Origin: Roseovarius sp.
Lineage (GTDB): Bacteria; Pseudomonadota; Alphaproteobacteria; Rhodobacterales; Rhodobacteraceae
NCBI GenBank assembly: GCA_023260815.1
Contig: JALQUE010000332.1
Span: forward strand, 1-6,104
DNA: 6,104 bases
Direction: 5' to 3'
Under the pieces are notes generated by a model, which did no database searches, was not told where the DNA came from, and saw only the letters and a list, made by a program, of their open reading frames with translations. Positions 1-6,104 of this stretch are shown one piece after another (position 1 is the stretch's first letter; the number at the start of each line of letters is the position of its first letter). The position numbers and the translations under genes are program-made.

Positions 1-593
1 AGCAGCATGAGATGCAGCGCCAATGCCCACCCCGACAGCTGCCACAACAAAACGCCCGCCATCGCCAGCACGATCGCGCCGCCCACCGCGACAGTCACCA
101 GAAAGTCGGGCGGACGATGGGTCAGATAGAAATTGATGTCATGCGCGCCCAGCATCAGCAGCCCAAGCGCCCCGACCGCCAGCACAAACGGCGCCGCAAT
201 CGCGGCCACCCGCAGGACCAGCATCACACCGAAGGCAAACAATCGCCCAAGCCGCCCCATCACGAAATGCATGTCCCGCGACAAGGCATCCCCGATACTC
301 TGTTTGCCCAGCCATAAAAAGACGGTCATCACCGCCAGATCCATCACCGCCGCCAGAAACAGCACACCCGCAAGGGTCAGCCCCGCAATCACCCCCGGCA
401 GGCTCAGCGCGAAACGCGCGATATCCTGATCGGTCAATGCCGGCGCCCCGGCCCAATGCATCCCGCCACTCACCGCCAGCCCCGCCGCCGGCACCAACAG
501 TACCGCCACCACGGCGCGCAGCGCGACATGCACCAGCGTGAAAGGCCAGATATGGCGCAGAGCGGTGCCGTAGGACGCGGTCACCCCGGTCAT
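1..593 (-). CDS. Membrane-domain glycerophosphoryl diester phosphodiesterase, N-terminal part (runs off left edge)
   Basis: The open frame starts at ATG 593 and stays open for 197 codons to the window edge, so the C-terminus is missing. The product is very hydrophobic, with likely membrane segments near residues 17-40, 64-95, 118-149 and 164-186. Residues 151-164 read HDINFYLTHRPPDF. Together with the LTDQDI stretch near residues 53-58, this is what I recall as typical of the membrane domain (GPDPase_memb) found in front of some glycerophosphodiester phosphodiesterases. These enzymes split glycerophosphodiesters into glycerol-3-phosphate and an alcohol. The catalytic GDPD barrel would lie outside the window and is not seen, so a stand-alone membrane domain is possible. 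The ATG follows the pump stop codon by two bases and has no strong ribosome binding site, which suggests translational coupling as the third gene of the efflux operon. The family call rests on recalled motif similarity. Confidence 0.75.
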   Translation of the reverse strand, partial: MTGVTASYGTALRHIWPFTLVHVALRAVVAVLLVPAAGLAVSGGMHWAGAPALTDQDIARFALSLPGVIAGLTLAGVLFLAAVMDLAVMTVFLWLGKQSIGDALSRDMHFVMGRLGRLFAFGVMLVLRVAAIAAPFVLAVGALGLLMLGAHDINFYLTHRPPDFLVTVAVGGAIVLAMAGVLLWQLSGWALALHLML

Positions 594-595
594 GG

Positions 596-3500
596 TCAGT
601 CCGGCGCTTTGGCCGGCGCTTTGCCCGGCGCGTCCGTCGGCCCGCCTTTCACTTTCTCGCGCAGGCTCTGGAACACCACATAGAGCGCCGGGATCACGAA
701 AATCCCCACCAGAGCAGCCCCCAGCATACCGCCCGCAACGCCCGTGCCCACCGCTCGGCGCGACAGCATCGACGCCCCCTCGGCCGTGACCAGCGGAATA
801 AGCCCCGCGATAAAGGCGAAACTCGTCATCATCACCGCCCGGAACCGCGCATGCGCACCGGCAATGGCGGCGTTCACGATGGTTTCGCCCGCTTCTCGTT
901 CGGCCTTGGCGAACTCCACGATCAGGATCGCGTTCTTGGCCGCCACGGCCAGCAGAACCACCAGCCCGATCTGCGCGTAGATATCAAAGGTCAGCCCGGT
1001 CAGCTTGAGCGCCAGCAGCGTCCCCGACATCCCGAAGATCACCGACAACAGAACCGGCACCGGAATGGTCCAGCTTTCATAGAGCGCGACAAGGAAGAAA
1101 TACGCAAACAGTACCGCCAGCGCGAGGATGGCCGTCGTCTGCCCGGCGGCCTGCTTTTCCTGCAGCGCCGTGCCCGTCCACTCATAGCCAAACCCATTCG
1201 GCAGCGCCGTCGCGGCCACCTCTTCCATGGCCGCGATCGCCTCGCCTGACGACACGCCCGGCCCCGGATTGCCGGTGATCTTGGCCGCTCGCTGGTTGTT
1301 GTAACGCCCCAGCGACATCGGCCCCAGCGTATACTGCGCCACCGCGAAGGCGCCCACCGGCACCATCTCTCCACTGGCCGACCGCACATGGATACGCGCG
1401 ATATCCTCGACCGTGTCGCGATCCTGCGGCCCGGCCGTCATGCGCACCTGCCATGACCGTCCGAACATATTGAAATCGTTGATATACGCCGATCCAAGCG
1501 TCGGCTGCAACGCGGCGAACACATCCGACACCGTCACCCCAAGCGCATAAAGCCGCTCGCGGTCGATCTCCAGAAACAGCTGCGGGCTATTGGCCGAAAA
1601 CGTGGTGTAGACCCCCGCAAGCCGCGGATCGGAATTGGCGCTGAACGACAGCCCCCTCGCGATCTCGGCCAATTCCTGCGCGCTGCGCCCCGCCGTATCC
1701 AGCACCTGCAATTCAAAGCCCGATCCGCTGCCAAGCCCCGCAATGGGCGGCAGGTTGAAGGCAATGACCTGCGCCTGCCGGATCGCGGCGCCCCTTCGGG
1801 TGGCCTCGGCAATGGCGTTGAACGCACTTGTCTCTTCGGTCGTGCGCTCGGCAAACTCGGCCATCGACACCAGCGCAAACGCCGCGTTCGACTTGGTGAT
1901 CCCGTCCAGGATGGAAAACCCGCTCACCGACGTGACGCTCTCGACCCCCGGCAAGTCCAGAAGCATCGCCTCGACCTCGCGCTGCGCCGCCTGCGTCCGG
2001 TTCAACGAGGCCGCATCCGGCAACCGCGTCTCGACGATGAACGATCCCTGATCCTCGCTTGGCAGGAACCCCGTGGGCACCGCCCGAAACAGCCCCCCCG
2101 TCAGGATCATCGCCCCCACCAGCAGCGCCAGCCCCAGCACCGCGCGCCGCGCCAGCGCCCCGGCCACCCAGGTATACCGGTCCCGTGTCGCGTCGATCGC
2201 CGCCGAAATACGCCCCATGATCCCCGTCGCAGGCCCATGATGCGGCTTGAGGATGATCGCGCACAACGCCGGCGACAGGCTCAGCGCGTTGATCGACGAA
2301 ATCACCACCGAAACCGAGATCGCCACCGCGAATTGCTGGAACAACTGCCCCGAAATCCCCGGGATGAACGCCACCGGCACGAACACCGACAAAAGAACAA
2401 GCGTCGTCGCGGCGATCGGCCCGGTAATTTCGGCCATCGCCGCCGACGAGGCCTGCGCCGGGGTCAGGCTCGGATCTTTGGCCATCTTCGCCTCGACCGC
2501 CTCGACCACGATGATCGCGTCATCGACCACGATCCCGATCGCCAGCACCAGCGCCAGCAGCGACACCGTGTTGAGGGAAAACCCCATCCCCAGCATCACC
2601 GCGAACGTGCCCACCAGCGCCACGGGGATCGCGATCAGCGGCACGATGGTCGCGCGCAGCGACCCAAGGAAGATGAACACCACGATCACCACCAGCACGA
2701 AGGCTTCGATCAGCGTGTGCTCCACCTCGGTGATGCTTTCCTTGACGAAGGTCGAACTGTCCGACACGGTCTCATGCGCCATGCCCGGCGGAAACGCCTC
2801 GGCCGCCTCGGCCAACACCGCCTTGATCGCGTCGGCGGCGTCGATCGCATTGGCGCCGGGGGCCAGATACACCCCGATAAGCGTCGCCGGTGCGCCGTTG
2901 AAACTGGTCACCACGTCCGAATTACGCTCTCCCAGCTCCACCTGCGCCACGTCGCTCAGCCGCACAAGCCCGCCCTCTTGTGACGATCTCAGGATGATCG
3001 CGGCGAACTCCTCGGGGGTTTCCAACCGCCCCTTGGTGGTGATGTTCAACTGCAAGCCTGGATCGCGCGTCACCGGCTGCCCGCCCACGCGGCCAACGGC
3101 GGCCTGCACGTTCTGACTGCGCAGCGCCGCGATCACATCGCTCGGCGTCATGTTCAGCGCCGCCAGCCTGTCGACATCCAGATTGATCTGCATGGCGAAC
3201 TGGTTCGCCCCGAACATCGACGCGTCGCCCACGCCATTCACCCGCTTGACCCGGTCCAGCAGGTTCAACCTTGCGTAATTGGTCAGATCGGCGCCCGTGA
3301 CACTGTCATCCTCGGCATAAAGCGCAATGCCCATCAACAGCGACGAGGATTTCTTGGCCACCCGCACACCCGTCTGGCGCACCTCCTGCGGCAACAGAGG
3401 CTCGGCCAGCGCGACACGGTTCTGCACATTGACCGTGGCGATATCAGGATCGGTGCCCACCTCGAAACTGACGTTCAGAATATAGGTGCCATCCGCCCCG

Positions 3501-3748
3501 GCGGTCGAGGACATGTAAATCATGTTGTCGACGCCGATCACCTGATCTTCGATCACCTGCGCGACGGTCTGCTCGACCACCTCGGCACCGGCGCCGGGAT
3601 AGCTGGCGATGACCGACACCTGCGGCGGCACGATATCGGGAAACTGTTCGACAGGCATCCGCGTCAGCGCAATCAGCCCGGCCAGAAACAGCACAATCGA
3701 AATCACGCCGGCAAGGCGTGGACGCTTGATGAAAATGTCAGCCAGCAT
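596..3748 (-). CDS. RND-family multidrug efflux pump, inner-membrane permease (HAE1/AcrB type)
   Basis: This is a complete 1050-residue protein, the usual length for HAE1 pumps, which export drugs and other hydrophobic compounds in exchange for protons. The N-terminus (FIKRP, then EQFPDIVPP near 34-42) is typical. TM1 lies near 12-29, a porter half follows to about 340, TM2-6 near 344-500, TM7 near 538-556, the second porter half (FLPSEDQG at 561-568, FNLPPIAGLGSGSGFELQ at 664-681), and TM8-12 near 870-1027. The proton-relay residues of AcrB are all present: Asp409-Asp410, Lys938, Arg968 and Thr975, matching D407/D408, K940, R971 and T978. The start is ATG 3748, three bases after the adaptor stop, with an AGGGTGG-like ribosome site inside the end of the adaptor gene. 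The C-terminus carries a Lys/Ala/Pro tail encoded by a short tandem repeat. Substrate cannot be told from sequence, and the gene appears intact. Confidence 0.96.
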   Translation of the reverse strand: MLADIFIKRPRLAGVISIVLFLAGLIALTRMPVEQFPDIVPPQVSVIASYPGAGAEVVEQTVAQVIEDQVIGVDNMIYMSSTAGADGTYILNVSFEVGTDPDIATVNVQNRVALAEPLLPQEVRQTGVRVAKKSSSLLMGIALYAEDDSVTGADLTNYARLNLLDRVKRVNGVGDASMFGANQFAMQINLDVDRLAALNMTPSDVIAALRSQNVQAAVGRVGGQPVTRDPGLQLNITTKGRLETPEEFAAIILRSSQEGGLVRLSDVAQVELGERNSDVVTSFNGAPATLIGVYLAPGANAIDAADAIKAVLAEAAEAFPPGMAHETVSDSSTFVKESITEVEHTLIEAFVLVVIVVFIFLGSLRATIVPLIAIPVALVGTFAVMLGMGFSLNTVSLLALVLAIGIVVDDAIIVVEAVEAKMAKDPSLTPAQASSAAMAEITGPIAATTLVLLSVFVPVAFIPGISGQLFQQFAVAISVSVVISSINALSLSPALCAIILKPHHGPATGIMGRISAAIDATRDRYTWVAGALARRAVLGLALLVGAMILTGGLFRAVPTGFLPSEDQGSFIVETRLPDAASLNRTQAAQREVEAMLLDLPGVESVTSVSGFSILDGITKSNAAFALVSMAEFAERTTEETSAFNAIAEATRRGAAIRQAQVIAFNLPPIAGLGSGSGFELQVLDTAGRSAQELAEIARGLSFSANSDPRLAGVYTTFSANSPQLFLEIDRERLYALGVTVSDVFAALQPTLGSAYINDFNMFGRSWQVRMTAGPQDRDTVEDIARIHVRSASGEMVPVGAFAVAQYTLGPMSLGRYNNQRAAKITGNPGPGVSSGEAIAAMEEVAATALPNGFGYEWTGTALQEKQAAGQTTAILALAVLFAYFFLVALYESWTIPVPVLLSVIFGMSGTLLALKLTGLTFDIYAQIGLVVLLAVAAKNAILIVEFAKAEREAGETIVNAAIAGAHARFRAVMMTSFAFIAGLIPLVTAEGASMLSRRAVGTGVAGGMLGAALVGIFVIPALYVVFQSLREKVKGGPTDAPGKAPAKAPD
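601..636. repeat. 12-bp tandem repeat in the 3' end of the pump gene
   Basis: Two adjacent units, CCGGCGCTTTGG (601-612) and CCGGCGCTTTGC (613-624), differ at one base. A decayed third copy, CCGGCGCGTCCG, fills 625-636. On the coding strand they encode the last residues of the pump (GKAPAKAPD). A 12-bp unit keeps the frame, so copy number can change without breaking the protein. The repeat ends within about eight bases of the next gene's start codon. Confidence 0.8.
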
Positions 3749-3751
3749 GGA

Positions 3752-4849
3752 TCAGCCACCCTGCCCAAGTGGGGCGACATCGACCACCACACCGGGACGC
3801 ACCTTGTTGATCCCTTCGGTGATGACCCTCTCGCCCGGCTCCAGCCCGGCACCGATCACCGCGTAATCCATCGCATTTCGCGCGACGGTGATGCGCCGCA
3901 CCTCCACCGCGTCCCCCTCGCCCACAAGAAGGACAAACGCGCCCTGCACGTCGCGCTGCACCGCCTGTCGGGGGATCGCCAACTGCCCTTGGGGCTGGTC
4001 CGACGTCAGGGTGACCCGCACCAGTTCGCCATCCAGCAACAGACTGTCCGGATTGTCGAACCGCGCCCGCATGGTCACGCTGTCCGTGCCCGCGTTCACG
4101 CTGCTCGCCACGAAATCCACGTCACCCCGCCCCGCATAGTCCGAACCATTCGCCAGCCGCAGCGACACCGCAGCCGTGTGCGACGCCTCGCCTGTCTCGA
4201 CACGCTCCAGATAACTGCGCAGCGCGGCGGTCGGCACCTGAAACTCGGCATGGATCGGATCAAGCTGCACCAGCGTGCTCAATGCGCCCGATTGCGGCGT
4301 CACATAGGCCCCGCGATCCGCCGCCGCCTCGGCCATATGGCCCGCAAAAGGCGCCTTGATCTCGGTATAGGACAGGTTGACGCGCGCCCGCTCCAACGCC
4401 GCCTCCAGCCGCATGACCTCACCCTCCCGGCTGGCCAGCGTCGCCTCTGCATCATCCAGCTTGGCCCGCGCGGCCGCAGCCCGCGCCACAAGTTCCGCCT
4501 GGCGGTCACGCTCCAGCCGCGCCAGATCGCGTTGCGCCTGCGCCGAGCGCAGCGCGCCTTCGGCTTCCTTCACGGCAGCGGCGTAAATCTCGGGCTCGAT
4601 CCGGAACAGAACCTGACCGTCCTCGACCACGTCACCGGGGGCAAAGCCCACCTCGGCGATCACGCCACTGATCCGCGGGATCAGCGCCACCCGCAGATTG
4701 GCATCCAGCCTGCCGTTGAAACTGACGGTCTCTGACAGTTCGACAATCTCGGCAGGAACCGCGACCACGGCGGGTCTGGGGGCATCCTGTGCATGTAAAG
4801 GTGAAGAAAGAAGACAGATCGAAAAGATAAACGTCAAAAATCGGATCAT
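3752..4849 (-). CDS. RND efflux periplasmic adaptor (membrane fusion protein)
   Basis: This 365-residue protein should link the RND pump to an outer-membrane channel. ATG 4849 is chosen because it begins a good signal peptide (MIRFLTFIFSICLLSSPLHA, predicted cut before QDAP) and has a GCGGGGGT stretch four bases upstream. A TTG ten codons earlier would place MASHRFRGGI ahead of the signal and is unlikely. There is no lipobox, so the protein is probably a soluble periplasmic adaptor rather than a lipoprotein. The first lipoyl half lies near 52-85 (PRISGVIAEVGFAPGDVVEDG), followed by a charged, Ala-rich coiled-coil hairpin near 88-157. The second lipoyl half is near 158-185 (LSYTEIKAPFAGHM), and beta-barrel and membrane-proximal domains follow to the end. 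The hairpin tip aligns with the AcrA channel-contact motif (R..., L..., S), but the Ser is Ala here. The stop is three bases before the pump start. Confidence 0.95.
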   Translation of the reverse strand: MIRFLTFIFSICLLSSPLHAQDAPRPAVVAVPAEIVELSETVSFNGRLDANLRVALIPRISGVIAEVGFAPGDVVEDGQVLFRIEPEIYAAAVKEAEGALRSAQAQRDLARLERDRQAELVARAAAARAKLDDAEATLASREGEVMRLEAALERARVNLSYTEIKAPFAGHMAEAAADRGAYVTPQSGALSTLVQLDPIHAEFQVPTAALRSYLERVETGEASHTAAVSLRLANGSDYAGRGDVDFVASSVNAGTDSVTMRARFDNPDSLLLDGELVRVTLTSDQPQGQLAIPRQAVQRDVQGAFVLLVGEGDAVEVRRITVARNAMDYAVIGAGLEPGERVITEGINKVRPGVVVDVAPLGQGG

Positions 4850-4852
4850 GAT

Positions 4853-4860
4853 ACCCCCGC
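4853..4860 (-). promoter_or_regulatory. Ribosome binding site of the adaptor gene
   Basis: On the minus strand GCGGGGGT precedes ATG 4849, with the G run ending four bases before the start. It is a G-rich rather than classic AGGAGG site. It supports ATG 4849 over the upstream TTG at 4879. Confidence 0.5.
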
Positions 4861-4887
4861 GGAACCGATGGGAAGCCAAAGTGACTC

Positions 4888-4916
4888 ATCAAATGAACAA
4901 AACCATAAACAGACAA
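4888..4916 (-). promoter_or_regulatory. Possible sigma-70 promoter of the efflux operon
   Basis: On the minus strand TTGTCT (4916-4911) and TTTGAT (4893-4888) are separated by 17 bases, each matching four of six consensus positions. A transcript starting near 4881 would leave a leader of about 30 bases before ATG 4849, a sensible distance. The match is weak and rests on sequence alone. Confidence 0.3.
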
Positions 4917-4986
4917 CCACGAGCAAAGTTTATCGCTCCCCACTTGTCCAGTCTTTTTGCGCGCGCCCTGCAACAAAGTCCCGGCC

Positions 4987-5006
4987 ATTCCGGCCTCTGG
5001 CGGAAT
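4987..5006. promoter_or_regulatory. 20-bp inverted repeat, candidate operator
   Basis: ATTCCG at 4987-4992 is mirrored exactly by CGGAAT at 5001-5006 around eight bases, with one further pair (4994/4999) inside. The length and half-site spacing fit a dimeric repressor site such as those of TetR or MarR proteins that often control RND pumps. It lies about 140 bases upstream of both genes, which is rather far for direct blocking of the proposed operon promoter. The identity of any binding protein is unknown. Confidence 0.35.
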
Positions 5007-5134
5007 ATCACTCCGAGACATTTTGCAGTTTCGCCGCCTCTACCAACGATGTACCGTGAGACCATAGTGGCAAGTATTCGGCCTGTGATCTGTCACGGCA
5101 GGCCAAGTTAAATTTTTCATTCAAGTCTTATTTT

Positions 5135-5142
5135 GAAGGGAG
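5135..5142 (+). promoter_or_regulatory. Ribosome binding site that fixes the start at 5148
   Basis: GAAGGGAG lies five bases before ATG 5148, a strong Shine-Dalgarno match at ideal spacing. It excludes the in-frame TTG at 5133, which would overlap the site and add five residues ahead of the signal peptide. Confidence 0.8.
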
Positions 5143-5147
5143 ACACC

Positions 5148-5540
5148 ATGCGTGGCGTCGCAAAAGTCCTTGTCTTGGCCGGATCGGCCCTCCTCCTCGC
5201 GCAGGTGGCGCACGCCGCCGACTTTCCCAAGCAGAAAGACCGCCTGTCAGCAAGCGAACAGCGTGGCGCAATCGTCGATTGCAAGTATGAGCTTGGGCGC
5301 ACTGGCTGGCCCCTTCTGCAGGCGACCTATGTGGAATACCCTTGGGGCGGCAAGACCGTGATGCGTATTCTGCCCCATGGCACCGTATCGACCCAGGACG
5401 CCGCCTGGATCAATGCCTGCGCGGATGACCGTCTTGGCCGTGGCCAGCGCCTCGCCACGCGAGCCCAGACGTCGCACAACCCCTGTCCCCGCCATGCCCC
5501 GGTCATCTATGGCGGCGCGACGTATTGCATCCGCAACTGA
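5148..5540 (+). CDS. Small exported four-cysteine protein of unknown function
   Basis: This 130-residue protein starts at ATG 5148 behind a strong ribosome binding site. Residues 1-23 form a clear Sec signal peptide: Arg and Lys at the start, a Leu/Val/Ala core, and an AHA|AD cleavage site. The mature part of about 107 residues has four cysteines, at 45, 91, 113 and 127, which could form two disulfides in the periplasm. Aromatic and Gly-rich patches (YVEYPWGGKT near 61-70, VIYGGATYC near 119-127) suggest a small beta-rich fold. No catalytic motif, membrane anchor or lipobox is visible. I do not recognise the family. It is transcribed away from the efflux operon and faces the gene on its right tail to tail, so neighbours give little clue to function. 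The coding call itself is firm. Confidence 0.85.
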   Translation: MRGVAKVLVLAGSALLLAQVAHAADFPKQKDRLSASEQRGAIVDCKYELGRTGWPLLQATYVEYPWGGKTVMRILPHGTVSTQDAAWINACADDRLGRGQRLATRAQTSHNPCPRHAPVIYGGATYCIRN

Positions 5541-5580
5541 CAGATCTTGGCCCGACGGACAGCCGGCTACACGATCAAAC

Positions 5581-5615
5581 GGGCGCGCAGCCGGTCTGAA
5601 CCGGCCCGCCCGCCC
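5581..5615. terminator. Hairpin between convergent genes, likely shared terminator
   Basis: GCCGGT (5590-5595) pairs with ACCGGC (5600-5605) around a CTGA loop. GGGCG at 5581-5585 can extend the stem with a CGCCC at 5607-5611 or 5611-5615 across an internal loop. It lies about 40 bases after the stop at 5540 and just past the stop at 5626 on the other strand. No proper T run follows on the plus strand, and only GTTTGA on the minus strand, so intrinsic termination may be partial. Confidence 0.45.
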
Positions 5616-5625
5616 CAGGATGCGA

Positions 5626-6104
5626 TCAGCCCGCGCCGATCGCGCCCAGGATCGTGCCCAGCAACGCCGGGGCACCCGCGCCCGGACCCTTCGGCTCGAA
5701 ATACACCTCGACCACCCCGTCCTGATCGGCGTCGCGGAACACCAGCTGCCGGGGAATGCGGATCTTCACGGGCTGTGCCGCATCCTCCGCCGTCCATGCG
5801 CGCGTGGTCTGCACACACTTCGCCATCGCGCCCCCATAGCTGTCGGCGGGCGCCACTTCGGTCATGAAGGTCAGCCCCCGCACAACGGCCGTATCGCCGA
5901 CATAGACACTGCCCGACCCAAGCACCTTGGGTTCAACCCCCTTGGTCAGAACGCTTTGCTGCTCGCTCTGGGCCCAGACACCACAAACCAGCATCCGGCC
6001 CTGATACTCCCTGACATCCGCCGCCACCGTCAGGCCGCCTCCGCTGCCATAGGTGCCGCCGCCCAAGGCCGGCTGGTCGCTCAACCGCGCGGTGGCTTGC
6101 GGCA
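5626..6104 (-). CDS. Gly-rich protein with DxDxDG loop, unknown function, C-terminal part (start beyond right edge)
   Basis: The frame stays open from the right edge to the stop at 5626-5628, giving 158 residues. The TTG at 6084 has no reason to be the start, because coding continues upstream of it (PQATAR). The visible part begins with a Gly-rich stretch (GGGTYGSGGG) and continues with alternating hydrophobic residues suggestive of beta strands. It has two cysteines (in LVCGVW and AKCVQT) that could pair if exported. FRDADQDGVVEVYFE at about 5692-5736 contains a DxDxDG sequence like those of calcium loops and FG-GAP-type repeats. The end (ALLGTILGAIGAG) is a short hydrophobic Gly/Ala tail. 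I do not recognise the family, and the missing N-terminus hides any signal peptide or lipobox. The unbroken frame and biased codon use make it a real gene. Confidence 0.75.
   Translation of the reverse strand, partial: PQATARLSDQPALGGGTYGSGGGLTVAADVREYQGRMLVCGVWAQSEQQSVLTKGVEPKVLGSGSVYVGDTAVVRGLTFMTEVAPADSYGGAMAKCVQTTRAWTAEDAAQPVKIRIPRQLVFRDADQDGVVEVYFEPKGPGAGAPALLGTILGAIGAG

Larger units (their letters stand above)
4850..5147. other. Divergent intergenic region between the efflux operon and the small exported protein gene
   Basis: These 298 bases separate two genes that point away from each other. Two patches, about 4880-4935 and 5105-5137, are clearly richer in A and T than the flanking genes, as expected for promoter DNA. 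The region also holds a 20-bp inverted repeat (4987-5006) and a GTGA/TCAC pair (5085-5096). The open frames that cross it read through the start of the adaptor gene in another frame, have no ribosome site and no recognisable motif. I see no convincing gene or RNA gene here. Confidence 0.7.

Noticed and set aside
139..456. Minus-strand open frame of 105 codons in the left region
   Set aside because: It overlaps the GDPD-like frame in another phase. The frame starting at 593 gives a coherent membrane protein with recognisable motifs and continues off the edge.
2247..3116. Long plus-strand open frame (289 codons) opposite the pump gene
   Set aside because: It is antisense to a well-conserved RND coding region, lacks a ribosome site, and its Thr/Ser/Ala-rich product reflects GC-rich codons read backwards.
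4850..4879. TTG start ten codons upstream for the adaptor
   Set aside because: It would put a charged stretch before the signal peptide. ATG 4849 has a G-rich ribosome site and begins a normal signal peptide.
4632..5021. Minus-strand open frame of 129 codons across the divergent region
   Set aside because: It runs into the adaptor gene in the wrong frame, and its part in the intergenic region shows no motif or ribosome site.
4698..5111. Plus-strand open frame of 137 codons spanning the adaptor 5' end and the intergenic region
   Set aside because: Its first third is antisense to the adaptor, and the rest has no domain, signal peptide or ribosome site.
5120..5137. TTCAA/TTGAA inverted repeat just before the start at 5148
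   Set aside because: Five A/T-rich pairs around eight bases give a very weak hairpin, expected by chance in this AT-rich patch. No thermosensor or riboswitch can be claimed.
5247..5675. Minus-strand open frame of 142 codons opposite the small exported protein
   Set aside because: It is antisense to a gene with a strong ribosome site and signal peptide, and it overlaps the stop region of the right-hand gene.

Overview
The window looks like chromosomal DNA from a high-GC alphaproteobacterium, most likely of the Rhodobacterales/Roseobacter type. This is inferred from the GC-rich codon use, the Ala/Gly-rich proteins and the style of the two small exported proteins on the right. No species can be named from the sequence alone.

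Left and centre (1-4849, all on the minus strand) hold a tightly packed operon read from right to left. The first gene is a periplasmic adaptor (membrane fusion protein) of an RND efflux system. Three bases later comes a complete 1050-residue HAE1/AcrB-type RND inner-membrane pump that keeps all the proton-relay residues. Two bases after that comes the N-terminal half of a multi-pass membrane protein. It matches the membrane domain of glycerophosphoryl diester phosphodiesterases and runs off the left edge. The adaptor and pump should form the inner-membrane and periplasmic parts of a tripartite multidrug exporter. No outer-membrane channel gene is visible, so a TolC-like protein encoded elsewhere is probably used.

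The region 4850-5147 is an intergenic stretch between divergent genes and is richer in A+T than its flanks. It holds the presumed operon promoter, a 20-bp inverted repeat that could be an operator, and the leader of the gene on the right. No regulator gene sits beside it.

Right (5148-6104) holds two convergent genes that I cannot assign to a named family. One is a small exported protein of 130 residues with four cysteines. The other is the C-terminal part of a Gly-rich protein with a DxDxDG loop, whose start lies beyond the right edge. A hairpin between their ends probably serves as a terminator. There are no tRNA or rRNA genes, CRISPR arrays, insertion sequences or phage genes. The window is mostly ordinary core-type content. 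The points most worth a second look are the phosphodiesterase coupled to the pump, the altered adaptor hairpin tip, the unassigned inverted repeat and the two unassigned proteins.
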